A DNA stretch of 64,000 nucleotides, from contig CM075673.1 in assembly GCA_037962975.1 (NCBI GenBank), positions 127,368,667 to 127,432,666 of the forward strand, in the 5' to 3' direction. This DNA comes from Clitoria ternatea. Taxonomy: Eukaryota > Streptophyta > Magnoliopsida > Fabales > Fabaceae. Under the pieces are notes generated by a model that had not been told where the DNA came from, did no database searches, and was given only the letters and a program-made list of their open reading frames with translations. Below are positions 44,725-57,300 of this stretch, piece by piece (position 1 is the first letter of the stretch; each line of letters begins with the position of its first letter). Position numbers and translations under genes: made by a program.

Positions 44725-45069
44725 TGTCGCGACCGGGATCGCGGCGGCACGGCCGACCCTCAAAAATGATTTTTGTTTAGTTCAAAAAGAAAAACAGGGA
44801 GTCGCCACCAATATTTTTTAGGATAAAATACCGGGAAAACCTTTTATTAAAGCATTGGTCAAAAAAATGAGATTCCAGATTCGGGAGTCTGATTACAGGT
44901 GAGGAAGGTATTAGCACCTCACAACTGTCCGTTATAAAAAAACGGTTACCTCAATATGATAGCGAACGTATTATAATTAACTCATAAATTATTTTAACTT
45001 CTTCATAAAAACATACAAAACGATAAAATATACAAAAAATAAACAATTAAAAAAACATGAAATTTTTTA

Positions 45070-45195
45070 CATGAGATTAACAGGACGTCTCGTCCAAATT
45101 AAACTCGCTCCATCTTTTTTAAGAAAAAAAATAAAAAATGAGATTAACAGGACGTCTCGTCCAAATTAAACTCGCTCCACCATTTTTTAAAAAAT
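45070..45195. repeat. 64-bp tandem repeat in Ogre 3' LTR, two units
   Basis: Two units with GAGATTAACAGGACGTCTCG and CTCGCTCCA. The 5' LTR has three units at about 61472-61650, so the copy number differs between LTRs of one element. Confidence 0.85.
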
Positions 45196-45461
45196 ATAAT
45201 AAAAATTGCAATAATAATAATGACAATAATAATAATAATTACAACTTTTATGCTAGTCCAAATAGAAGGTGTGAAACACTCATTTCTATTAATATTTATC
45301 AATTAACAGAAATTAATTAATAATTGAAAAGGAAACATAGTCACCAAACAGCAATTAATTTAACAGAAAATAAACAAATACAAATATTAAAAAATGAGGA
45401 GCAGAATGGGACCGGTGCAGTGAGGGAGCTGGTCGGTGTAACGAGAGAGAGGCTGGACGAT

Positions 45462-46739
45462 TGTTGGTGTATGCACTATGAGCTTTTATGCTTTTTCATT
45501 TGTATCATTTTTCTACTTATCAATAGAATAAATATTTCAGTTTAAAATTGTTTTAAACATATTTATCCTTGGAGTAATAGGTCATATAAAAATTATTCCT
45601 AAAATGTCCCTAGTTAAGTATTTACATGGGGACATGTAAATACACTGAGACTAGTGTGTGAGTGTACTGATGACCTGATCTCACAGATCATAGATATAGA
45701 TGATATCGAGTCTTCACACGGGTACACATTAAGAGTAATGATGTACTGGATAGACCCACCATGAGAACGTTGCATGGATCGTTACATGATTGTCATAAAC
45801 GATTCTCAATGTGATAATGGTATATGTAGTCCTTCGACCTGAAGTCACTACGATTCCTACATGAGGAGTTTATTGTTTTAATACAATTAAACGTATTCTG
45901 TAACAAGAGGACTATAAAGGTTGTGATTAGGCAATGAACAAATTATGCAGAGGGATGTGAGTGATGTAGATGGGATTTGTCTCTCCTATGTGACAGGAGT
46001 GATATCCATAGGCCACTTGATGGAGTAAGACTAAGAAAACGCATGGCCATGCTAGAAAGAATAAATATTAGATATTTATTCGGATCCAGTCTACTCCGGT
46101 ATAAAGTAAAATAAATTGGGCCATACAAGGATGACGCGACCATGCCTTGGGCCCAATTAGGATATCGTGACAAAAGGAATAAACGTATTAAATAATTATC
46201 ACTTATAGGTTATGTCGATAATATTCGGACATAATGATGCATTGCTAGATGCCGCTCTTATTTTATATTAATAATAAAATAGTTTATTATTAATATGACC
46301 GGGTATTTTACCTATAGGGTCACACACATAGAGTAAGCCCATCAGAAAATGTTGTCTTATTTTAGTTGGACTAAAATAAAGCTATTGGGCCTAACTCATT
46401 TGAAATGAGTAAGGAGCCCACTTTTAGAGAGAACAAATTAGGTCAAACCTAAGCCTATAAATAGAGCATAAGATGCTCATAGGCCGTTCACTCAAGTGAG
46501 ACACAAATTCGCAAAAGTTGCAAGAGCTACACGCCGTCAAACTAGCAGTTGGCAAGTGTTGCGATTCTGGTGGGAGTGCTTGTGTGGACTCCTAAAGGAC
46601 GAGGCTACGACTGCTTTGGAGTTCTTCAAGAGGTAACCTAAAATAATCGAAATTGTTTTGTGCTTTGAAACACGGAACCTTGCAAATCCTATGGAATCCC
46701 TTTTATTTTTCCGTTGCTTATGCTTAGGGATTCCTAACA
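45462..46739 (+). mobile_element. Copia-type solo LTR inside the Ogre LTR
   Basis: The Ogre 5' LTR lacks this stretch (break near 61921), which proves an insertion. The ends TGTTGG and CCTAACA are inverted, and GGATTCCTAACA is the common 3' tip of copia LTRs. A plus-strand TATA box is at 46456. No internal region is present. Flanks ACGAT and GGTGT do not match, so no clean 5-bp duplication is visible. Confidence 0.75.
46456..46464 (+). promoter_or_regulatory. TATA box of copia-type solo LTR
   Basis: TATAAATAG within CCTATAAATAGAGC, about 275 bp before the LTR end; position and sequence fit a plant core promoter. Confidence 0.6.
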
Positions 46740-46742
46740 GGT

Positions 46743-47130
46743 GTTGGATAAGGAGGCTGAACGGTGTGTTTAAAAAGGGACGGTGTTGGGTGAGGATTTG
46801 AGGGGGACGGTATTGAATGAGAGGAAATGGGACGGTGTTGGGATGAGGAGTAAGGACGGTTTGGAGTGAGGGTGAGGACGGATTGGAGTGAGGACAGTTT
46901 GGAGTGAGGAGTTAAGGACGGCTGAGTGAGAAGGAGCTGGGTGAGGTCGGTTTGGTGAGGGTGAGGACGGATTGGAGTGAGAGTGAGGACGGCTGGGTGA
47001 AAGGGAGCTGGGTGAGGTCGGTTTCAGTGAGGGTGAGGACGGTTTGGAGTGAATTGAAGGAGGATTGGAGTGAGGAGTTGAGGACGGCTGGGTGAGAGGG
47101 AGCTGGGTGAGGTCGGATTTGAGAGGGACA
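46743..47130. repeat. GAGGACGG minisatellite in Ogre 3' LTR
   Basis: Irregular G-rich units of GGTTTGGAGTGAGGGTGAGGA and GGCTGGGTGAGAGGGAGCTG. Matching DNA at about 61930-62310 in the 5' LTR. The long Ser/Pro frames here (up to 190 residues) are repeat translations. Confidence 0.8.
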
Positions 47131-47639
47131 GTGTTTAAGGAGAAATGGCAATGTTGGGATAAGGAGCTGAGGGACAGTGCTGACTGTGAAGTAGAAAAAC
47201 AAAGAGGGGACAGTAAAAAAAAAATTGCTTCAGAGTTCTTTCCAAAATGAAGGCCTTTTTTCTTTGTCCTCTAAAATGAACGCTTCCAGGATCCCTTTCT
47301 CCTCCTTCATTTGCAGTATTTATAGAACATTTGAGGAGCATGTTGATTGCCTGAATAGACCCGAGACAGCCTGGCTACCAATTGGTGAGGATTTTTTATT
47401 ATTTCCTCATTGTCTTGTTACCAGCCGCCCCTTGAAATTAGCAAATCAACTTGGACAGTGTGGTGGAAACAGCCTGGATCTTTGACAATCAGGGAGAATA
47501 GAGGCTGGCGGAGATTCTTTATCATTTTCTTCCTGTCTTGTTATGAGCCGCCCCCCCTTAATTCAAGGATCCACTTGGATAGTGGAAATCCATGTCAGCA
47601 CGCGTAATTGATGGAATCTGACTCGGATTTCACTTTCTC

Positions 47640-49045
47640 TGCTGAATCTGAGTGGAAAAGGTGATTTTGTACACTAGACCGAGTGAAAGTTTTGGTCGGT
47701 GTGAGGCTGCTGTGAAACATTCAATCGGAACCGAGTGACAAGTGACTCGGAACTGACTGAAGAGGACTCGGAAATGGCTGAATAATGACTCGGTGTTTAG
47801 CGTGAAGACCCCTGATGCTAAATTTTCTCTTCACTTCGCTTGAGCGAGAGTTTCTCGCTTAAGCGAAAACACTCCAGTAGCTCACTGTCCATCTTTCGCT
47901 CAAGCGAGAATTTATTTCGCTTAAGCGTTTGTTGAAGGAAACCATTTTATGATGATCGCGCTCAAGGGAAGAAGGGCTCGCTCAAGCGAGAAGTCTCCCT
48001 TAACTCGGATTTGCTATGGAATTGAACCACTGTTTCACTCGGATATGCCATTCGGAGAAACCTTTGCTCGGATTTGCTTGATAGCCACTCAGTTGAGGAT
48101 GACCCTTCCTTAACTCATTCGAATGATGCACTCGGAAGTCCGAGTTGATTTCCACTCAGAATTGACTTCAGTTGTCAATTAAGTCACTCGGATATACCTT
48201 TCACTCAGAAATTTGGACTTGAACGACTCTGGAATCTGGTTGATAGAAGTTCTTTTATGTCCGAGCCTTGCTTTGCTCGGAAAAACAATTTTCTACCCCA
48301 ACTCACTCGGATGTCTTCCTTGGGGACATCATACTCGGGCTCAGTGTGAAGCTGTGAGTCTCCCCGATTGTGATTCATTTAGTGGCTTCTTCTGCTCGGA
48401 ATCCATTCACTCGGAATAGCGTTTTGCCCAGAAAAGCACTTGTTCCCTAGTCAGACCTGTTTCAGTCAGCATCCTTTCACTCGGAATTAGCTTTGGGCAG
48501 CTTTTATTGGCCAGTCCCTTTTTCACTCAGAATGGTTGCATTTGGACAGCTTCCACTCGGATTCACCTCTAACAGGGACATATTTCTTTTCAGCATTGAA
48601 CTTCCAACAAGGTCAGCCATTTACCACTCGGAATGTCTAAGACAAGGAACTTTCCACTCGGATTCTCCTCCAACAGTGAAGTATTCCACTCGGATTTGCT
48701 CCATTCTGAGTAATTCCACTCGGATTTTCCTCCAACAGTAAAGTATTACACTCGGCAACGCTCCATTCTGAGTCAATCCACTCGGATTTGATCATTTCTG
48801 AGTCTTTCTACTCGGATTTTATCATTCTGAGTCAGATTTGTTTTCAATCAGAAAGGTTCCAGTCGACAACCAACCCTTCAGATGCATTCAGAAATTGGAA
48901 TCTTCATTTAAAAAATTTCTTGACAGTTGAGGCCCATTTGGAAACTCTCTATTTGGAGACACAGCACTCTGCTACCTCTCACTCGGGTTGTCCCTTACTC
49001 GGAAATGATCATTCCGAGTCATCTTACTCGGAAATGATCATTTTC
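47640..49045 (-). repeat. CCGAGTG array and palindromes in Ogre 3' LTR
   Basis: More than 30 copies of ACTCGGA (CCGAGT on the element's sense strand) with spacing of roughly 20-60 bp; within it at 47836-47990 lie six forms of the CGCTTGAGCG palindrome. The 5' LTR has the same at about 62800-64000. Confidence 0.85.
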
Positions 49046-49239
49046 GAGTCAGTTTTTTTTTAAAAAAAAAATTAACTTTTTTTCTTCTTTTTTTTTTAAA
49101 CACTCATTTTTTGATTAATAATTTTTAATTATTTTTATTTTTATTTTTATTTATTTTTTTATTATTTTTTATTTTTTTATTTTTTTTGAATTGAATGCTT
49201 TTTACTTACGGATCGACCGGACTGAAATAGGTGTTCACA

Positions 49240-49262
49240 GATGCCCCTCTTTACTTCTTTTC
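49240..49262 (-). other. Ogre polypurine tract
   Basis: The minus strand reads AAGAAGTAAAGAGGGGCATC directly before the LTR start TGTGAACACC, the Ogre-type plus-strand primer. Confidence 0.85.
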
Positions 49263-50646
49263 CATGAGAAGAGCGTGAAGTTTCTTCTTGCTTTTGGAAT
49301 GGAAAGGGAGTAAAGACGTGAACACCATTATCAAAGTATCAGATGAGGGGGAAAACCTAGGAACTGACAGGAAAAGTAAAAGGTGAGGGTGTTGCCTCTC
49401 GGTTGACTGGAAAAGTAAAAGGTTGAGGGTGTTGCCTCTCGGTTGACATGACTAAAAGTTATTGGGTAACTACCCTTTGAATGAACAAAAGAAATCTGGG
49501 GAGATGCCCCAGTTTGATATGACTTGAAAGTTGTTGGGGAACTGCCCCTTGGATGAACAAAAGAAATCTGGGGAGATGCCGCAGTTTAATATGACTGAAA
49601 GTCGTTGGGGAACTGCCCCTTGGATGAACAAAATAAATCTGGGGAGATGCCCCTTTTACTGGAAGAGGAATCTGGGGAGATGCCCCATTTTGTATTTTTT
49701 CTCTTTTTTTGATTTTTTTTTGATTTTCGGGGGTACTGCCCCTTAGCTAGAAGGAAAAATCTGGGGAGATGCCCCAGTTTGAGCTGCTTGGTAATGGTGA
49801 AATCACTGGGGAAGGATAAGTTCTTCTAAGCTTGATCAAAGAAATATCCTGGTTGAGGGAGCTGAGCCCATTTTTGTGGTTCTTCGGGAGGAACCCTCAG
49901 TCTGCGTTCTACTTGGGTACGAACAGTGGGTCTTACTGAGAGAAAGCTTTGGCGAATACCTGCTTTTGGATGATGAATTTGGTGTCCTTTTGACAAAAAA
50001 GTGAGTCAGTATAAAAAGACTTACAGGTAAATCTCCCTGGCGACTGGCTTTTTAAGTTAACTCATGGATGAAACAGAAACATCCTCTAACTTTTGGCGAG
50101 TGTATTTAGCGGAGATGGTTATGCTTATACCAAGCGAAGTCTGGTGCTAGGATGCATTTCGTTCCTCATAACTTTACACTCTATCATTTTCAATTTCAAA
50201 AATTTCTTTTAGGCAAAAACTTGTTTATTCATAAAATTTAACCATGAACACATGTAGGAAGAAGGGAGAATTTTATTTACAAACATCATGGTATGTACAG
50301 TGGTGATGAAAATAATATTAAACACAGAGATGTGACAAGATATAAAGAATTGAAGGAAAAGCTTATATATCTTCCAGCGATCTTCTGCGAGCAATGAGAA
50401 ACTTGATCCTTTATTATGACTTTGTGTTCGTCCTCTGATTCTGCTTCTAAGGGCGTAATTTGACAATGACCCTAATACCCGTTTTGACCTCCTTTGTCTT
50501 TGGCATGAAGGGTTTATGTTACGGAGTCGAGTTTGTGATTCAGACTAAACCGCCCTTTTAGGTTTTCGGCTCATCTTGTTGCTCTAACTTTTGCCTAGGC
50601 CGCCTTTTCAGGTTTTCAACCTAGCGAGCTTTTTCTTTTTTCTTTA
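49263..50646 (-). repeat. Ogre 3' region with minisatellite
   Basis: Noncoding DNA between pol and the LTR. A two-copy repeat at about 49370-49450 (GTGAGGGTGTTGCCTCTCGG) precedes units of about 71 bp from 49498 (CTGGGGAGATGCCCCAGTTT, GGGGAACTGCCCCTTGGATG). The core GGGGAGATGCCCC can fold as a hairpin. From 49800 on no pattern or gene is seen. Confidence 0.7.
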
Positions 50647-53600
50647 TTATGCAAAGTATTTCTTCACTGCATCGGCATTGACAGGCATTGGCAGGTCATC
50701 TCCATCCATGTTGGTAAGTATGAAAGCTCCTCCGGAAAAAGCCTTCTTTATAACATATGGTCCTTCATAATTAGGTGTCTATTTCCCTCGGACGTCTTTT
50801 TGAATTGGCAAAATCTTCTTGAGGACCAAATCCCCTTCTTGGAACTGTCGAGGGCGCACTTTCTTTTCGTATGCCCGCTTCATGCGTCTTTGATACAATT
50901 GTCCCTGGCAGAGGACGGTTAACCTCTTTCCGTCAATCAGATTCAATTGGTCATATTTGGCCTGGACCCATTCAGCTTCTTCCAGTTTAGCTTCCATGAT
51001 CACCCTAAGGGATGGAATCTCTACTTCAAATGGTAGTACAGCTTCCATTCCGTAGACCAAAGAAAATGGGGTTGCCCCAGTTGAGGTTCGCACCGAGGTT
51101 CGGTATCCGTGCAGCGCGAAAGGGAGCATTTCATGCTAGTCTTTGTAGGTTACCACCATTTTTTGCACTATCTTCTTGATATTTTTATTAGCTGCCTCAA
51201 CTGCTCCATTCATTTTCAGACGGTACGGAGAGGAGTTGTGATAGGAGATTTTAAAGTTCTCGCAAAGCTCCTTCATCATTTTGTTGTTTAAATTTGTGCC
51301 ATTGTCTGTAATGATTTGGTTTGGTAGGCCATACCGGTATATCAGCTCACGCTTGACGAATTTGACTACAACATTTTTCATCACATTGGTGTATGAAGCT
51401 GCCTCCATCCACTTGGTGAAGTAATCGATGGCAACCAGAACAAAATGATGACCGTTTGAGGCTTTTGGCTCAATGGGCCCAATTACATCCATACCCCACA
51501 TTGAAAAAGGCCATGGTGCTGACAAGACATTTAAGGATGAAGGCGGTGCATGAATGTGATCAGCATAAATCTGATATTTATGACACTTCCGTACGTAAGC
51601 AAAACAATCTGCTTCCATAGTCATCCAATAATACCCAGCTCTCAGGATTTTTCTTGACATAGCATGCCCATTCGTATTAGTTCCGAAAGATCCTTCGTGG
51701 ATATCTTTCATGATTTGATTTGCTTCGACGGTATCAACACACCGGAGGAGAACGGAATCATAATTCCTCTTGTATAGCACGTTACCACTCAATAGGTATC
51801 CCATAGCTAGCCTTCTCAAAGTTCGTTTGTCATTATCCGTAATGCCTTCAGGGTATTCTTGGCACTAGAGATATCTTTTGATGTCATGATACCAAGGCTT
51901 GCCATCTGGCTCTTCTTCTATGACCTGGCAATGGGCAGGTTCTTGCTGCTTCTTTACCTCAATGAGAGGCACTTCGTAATCACTGTTGACTTCGAACATA
52001 GCAGCTAGGGTGGCTAAAGCATCTGCCATTTGGTTGTCTTCCTGTGGAACATGATGGAAGGTAATTTCATCAAACTCTTTGATCATTTCTTTGATATGAG
52101 CATGATAGGGAACTAGTTTACTGTCTCTAGTTTCCCATTCATCCTTTAGTTGATGGATAACCAAAGCAGAATCTCTATAAACTTCCAGGACCTTTATTCC
52201 CATGTTCAGAGCTGCTTGTATTCCTAGAGAACATGCTTCATATTCCGCAACATTATTGGTGCAGTCAAAACACAACCGAGCGCAAATAGGGATGAATTCC
52301 TTATCAGGCGAGATCAGGATAACCCCAATTCCATGTCCTAGTGCATTGGACGCCCCGTCGAATCTCATGATCCATCTAGTTTCCAGACCATCTTCTTCTT
52401 TGAGGAGGGCAAAAATATCCTCATCCGGGAAATCGTGCCGCATTGGTTGGTATGCCTCAATGGGTTGGTGTGCCAAGTAATCTGCTAGCGCGCTTCCTTT
52501 GATTGCCTTTTGGGTGACATATGTTATGTCGTATTCTGTCAGTAACACTTGCCAACGGGCAATCCTCCCGGTCAAAGCAGGTTTTTCAAAGATATACTTG
52601 ATGGGATCCATCTTAGACACCAGCCAAGTAGTATAATTAAGCATGTATTACCGTAAACGTCGGGTAGCCCAGGCCAATGCACAACATGTTCTTTCAAGAG
52701 ATGAATACCTCATCTTGCATTCAGTAAATCTCTTGCTCAAATAGTAGATGGCGCATTCCTTCCTCCCAGTCTCATCATGTTGTCCTAACACGCACCCCAT
52801 GGATTCATTCAGCACGGTCAGGTATAGAATTAGTGGTCTCCCATGAACGGGCGGTACCAAGACTGGTGGCTCCAATAAGTACTGTTTTATCTTTTCAAAT
52901 GCAATCTGGAAATCTTCATTCCACTGCCCAGGCTGATTCTTGCGGAGCAATTTGAAAATCGGCTCACAGGTTGCTGTCATTTGGGAAATGAATCGGGCAA
53001 TGTAATTCAATCTTCCCAGGAATCCTCAGACTTCTTTTTTAGTACGAGGAGGAGGCATTTCCAGAATTGCCTTGACTTTGTCAGGATCAACTTCTATCCC
53101 TCTCTCATTTACAATGAATCCTAACAATTTGCCGGATCTTGCGCCAAAAGTGCACTTGGCGGGATTCAATCTAAGCTTGAATTTCCTTAACCTTTCGAAA
53201 AGTTTTCTCAGGTCAGCAATGTGTTCTTCTTCAGATCTGGACTTGGCAATTATGTCATCCACATAAACTTCTATCTCCTTGTGCATCATGTCGTGGAAGA
53301 GAGTCACCATTTCCCTTTGATAGGTGGCTCCTGCATTCTTCAATCCGAAGGACATTACTTTGTAGCAAAAGGTGCCCCACAGAGTGATGAACGTGGTCTT
53401 TTCCATATCCTCTGGTGCCATCTTGATCTGGTTATATCCCGAAAATCCATCCATAAATGAGAAGATGGAATGCTGAGCTGTGTTATCAACCAGTACGTCA
53501 ATCTAAGGTAAAGGAAAATCATCCTTAGGACTCACCCAATTCAAGTCTCGGTAGTCCACACACATTCTTACTTTCCCATCTTTCTTTGGAACGGGAACTA

Positions 53601-54091
53601 TGTTGGCTACCTATTGCGGATACTTAGCTACGGCTAAGAAACCAGCATCGAATTGTTTCTTGACTTCTTCTTTGATCTTAAGAAGCATTTCTGGTTTCAT
53701 TCGTCGTAACTTTTGCTTGATCGGTGGACATTCCGGCTTCAAAGGCAACTTGTGTTCCACAATGTTATTATCCAGACCCGACATATCTTGATACGACCAT
53801 GCAAAAATGTCTCGAAATTCCTGGAGCAGTTTAATCAATTCATTCTGCCGCCGTTTGCTCAAGAGGGTGCCTATCTTGATTTCTTTATTTTCCCCTTCAT
53901 CTCCCAGGTTAATGGTCTCAATCTTTTCCTGATGAGGTTGAATTTCCTTATCTTCTTGTTCCATTAATCTTGTCAATTCGGGTGAAGGCTCAAAGTCTTC
54001 CTCACTCCCCTCATAGGCGTAATCATTCGGATTATCAGAGTCATGAAACAGAACCGAGTTCTCATTACTCTCAGAGGAATCGCTTTCAGAT
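50647..54091 (-). pseudogene. Ogre RT, RNase H and integrase region, seven in-frame stops
   Basis: One frame runs from about 54091 to the TAA at 50647 with stops at 53611, 53503, 53026, 52648, 51865, 51136 and 50779 and no frameshift. The lead-in (SKRRQNELIKLLQEFRDIFA) begins near 53880. RT shows VPVPKKDGK, DGFSGYNQIKMAPEDMEKT and catalytic YVDDIIAKSRSEEEH. An RNase H of the RT type follows (53010-52648). A second, archaeal-type RNase H spans about 52520-52000 (MRFDGASNALG, NNVAEYEA, YRDSALVIHQL, NQMADALATLA), as in the Tat branch. Integrase has the HHCC finger (IHEGS to KCHKYQ), then WGMDVIGPI, IITDNGTNL and NGAVEAANKN with the three acidic residues. Products would copy RNA and integrate cDNA. 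Several stops sit where relatives usually have Trp, Arg or Gln codons. Confidence 0.9.
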
Positions 54092-54340
54092 CTGCATTTG
54101 GGGTTATATTATAATGAATGAAAACAAAGAAAGACAAGCAAATGGAAGGTTTAAAAGAAAGAGATTGAACAAAGATTAGGTATAAAATTAGACTGCGTTC
54201 ATTCAATTTAACAAATAAACAAGTTTTTGCCCTTATTACAAAATGGATCCCAAAGCCTTAGGCATAGCAAAGGGATCGACATATTTTGAAAACAACAATT
54301 ACTTTGACTGAGGATTGATAGTTATGGGGAACTCCATGGT
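54092..54340 (-). other. Putative Ogre intron and spacer
   Basis: Ogre elements splice an intron between protease and RT. Here a good acceptor, AAATGCAG on the minus strand, ends at 54092, directly before the RT lead-in frame. The donor, somewhere near 54300, cannot be fixed by eye. Confidence 0.45.
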
Positions 54341-54343
54341 TTC

Positions 54344-57300
54344 CTAGTTGTCCAGTTCTTGACCGGGTGAGCAAGCATGCACCAATTCCACATCACAGCT
54401 GGGCCCGTCTCCAATCATGGCTACTTGACCTGGATATATAATTTTGACGCTCCTGAAGATTTGATAGAGGTCACAGATAGGGATTCTAGCAGTGTTGAAT
54501 TCCTGACCAGTAAGGCGAACAATCTTTCTTTCCCTTCTTTCTTCTCCTATCCTTTTTCTGTCAGCTGCTGTAGGCTTGTATCCCAGACCATATCTGTCCT
54601 TGTTCTCTGGGAGGCATATAGGTTGGGTTCTTCCTTCCAGTTCTCGTCCTAACCCTTTTCCCAGCTTGTATCCTTCTCTCAACATTGTCTTTGCAACCAT
54701 CAGAGGCATGTCTGGGAAGGATGTCTTTGTAATTCTTGTTGCATTGGCCACCTCTAAAGCCTGAAATGAGGTTTCAAGGGCTTCCTCAGTCGCTTCAATG
54801 TATGGGGTGTTGGCAGGTTTGCTGACCAACAAGTCCTCTTCTCCAGAGACAATCACCAACTTGTTGTCGATGATGAATTTCAACTTCTGGTGCAGAGTGG
54901 AAGGGACTACCCCAGCCGAATGGATCCACGGCCGTCCCAGCAAACAACTATAAGCGGGCGTAATATCCATAACTTGAAAAAGGATTTGAAAGGTGCATGG
55001 CCCAACTTGTATAGGCAGTTCAATTTCTCCCATAACTTCTCGACAAGTTCCGTCAAAAGCCCAGACTACCATGGAACTGGGTCTCATATGGGTCCCATCA
55101 AAACGCAACTTTGCCAACGTAGATTTTGGCATTACATTCAGGGACAACCCATTGTCAACCTGCACCTTCGCCATGATATGATCTTGGCATTTTACGGAGA
55201 TATGAAGGGCTTTATTGTACCCTCTTCCTTCTACCGGTGTCTCATCATCCGTAAAAGTTAGATAGTTGTTGGCCATAATATATCCCACTATGCCTTCGAA
55301 CTTATCTACCGGCAAATCATGTTTCACATGTGCCTCACACAAAACCTTCATTAGTGTGTTCTGGTGTGGTTCGGAACTTATTAGCAAGGACAACAGAGAA
55401 ATTTTTGCCGGGGTGTGGTTTAGTTGGTCCAACACCTGGTAGTCACTATGTCGAATGAATCTTATAAACTCTTGGGCTTCCTCTTCAGTTACGGCCTTCT
55501 TTGCCTCACCAGAGGATTCTCCCTTCCTAGGTCTAACATCCCCTGTAGCTTTGTCAAGTTTTGGTTCTGGGGGAGCATATACTCTTCCACTCCAGGTGAT
55601 GCCCCCAATTCCAGCAATATTCGTGACAGGGTATGATGGCGTAGGCTCAACCGCCTCAGAACTAGTAACAACCACATCAGTGCCATACTTCCACGGCACA
55701 GCTCGTGAATCCTTGTAAGGGAACGGGGTTGGTGCGTTCACCGTGGTGACAGTTTTAGCAGGAGTCGAAGCCACAGGTGCATTTTTGTTGTAAAATATGA
55801 CTAGAGGCTTTGGGGCTCGAACTCGGCTTTGCTCTTGTATCATATTTATTCTGCCTTCATGATGCCGGTAAACTTCTATGACATGACTGTCTATAAGTCC
55901 CTGAAGGGTTTTTTGGAAGTCCCTTCGCTTTGCGGACTAGAGGTCATTGCACTCTTCATCCCATGATCCTTCTATCAATCCCATCTTAAGCATATGGGAG
56001 TGAATCGTTTCCAATGGCATTTGGATGTCCTCAACCTTGGAAATACATTCCTCATCTCTTTCCACAGCGTTAACACCTGGCCTCCCATGGTTAGGCAGAG
56101 GATTGGTGGTCACATTCGGGCTTCCTTCTTTGAAGCTTATCCAATCAGCTTTGATTAAATCCCTTACCTTAAATTTCAGTGCCAGGCAGTTCTCGGTGGA
56201 ATGTCCTAGTGCACCAGCGTGGTAATCACACCGCGCATTTGGGTCATACCCTCTGGGATAAGGTGGTTGAAGCAGTTTTAGAGGGCAAGGTGCCACCAGT
56301 GTGTTTTCAATAAGATGGGGGAGAAGCTCGGTGTAGGTCATGGGAATTGGATCAAATTGCAATTGAGTGCGGTCATTATTCTGTCTCCTCAGGTTTGGAT
56401 TCGGTGGGTTCATTTGCGGTGGTTGATATGGTGCTTGTGGTGGTGCAGGTGGTCACATGACAGGTGGTCGGAAATGTGGTGGGTTTGAATTTGGAATTGC
56501 AGCCATATATGGGTGTGGCGCGTTATGATAAGTTGACGGAAAAGTGATGGGAGTAGGTGGTCTGAGCTGGTTCCTTCTTTGGTTGTAAGAGACCAGGTTA
56601 GTCTCTCCCTCTCCTTTCTTACCTTCTCCAAATGAAGGTTTTCTTGCTGCCCCAACCCCAGGTGGGCCACGAGTAATCTTTCCAGTCCTCAGGCCATCCT
56701 CTATTCTTTCTCCAATAGTGACTATGTCGGAGAAATGGGAGGAAATGCTTCCAATCATTTTATCGTAGAAGGGTGACTGGAGTGTATCAATAAATTTAGA
56801 AATTACCTCCTTCTCTGATAGAGGTGGGTCAACCTGCGCTGCTACTTCTCGCCACCGTTGGGCATATTCTTTAAACGTCTTGTTATCTTTCTTGGTCATG
56901 TTTTGCAACTATACTCTATCTGGCGCCGTATCCAGATTATACTTGTACTGTTGCATGAAAGCATCTGCCAGATCTTCCCAACAGCGTATACAAGATTGTT
57001 CAAGATAATTGTACCAGGTCAGAGGTGCTCCAACCAAACTATCCTGGAAACAATGAATGAGCAGAGGGTCATTGGAAGCATGAGAAGCCATCTTCTGGCA
57101 GTACATGGTAAGATGGTTCTTCGGACAGGTTAGCCCCCGATATTTGTCAAATTCTGGCATTTTGAATTTGGGGGGATGACAACATCAGGAATCAGACAGA
57201 GTTGTGCGGCACTACCCATTCCAAACCGATTCGTTCTTTCCATTTCCCTTAAACGCCTTCCCAGGAACTCTAACCTTCCCTCCTGGGTAGTAGCAGCAGC

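Larger units (their letters stand above)
44725..49239 (-). repeat. Ogre 3' LTR with inserted solo LTR
   Basis: 4515 bp, from TGTCGCGACCGGGATCGCGG on the plus strand to GGTGTTCACA. It contains a 1278-bp solo LTR (45462-46739); without it the LTR is about 3.24 kb. It holds a 64-bp tandem repeat, a GAGGACGG-type minisatellite, a palindrome array, a CACTCGG array and an A/T-rich run (49045-49200). Confidence 0.9.

Noticed and set aside
55424..55718. Plus-strand ORFs of 70 and 87 residues opposite the Ogre protease block
   Set aside because: Antisense shadows of the intact minus-strand frame at 54344-55843.
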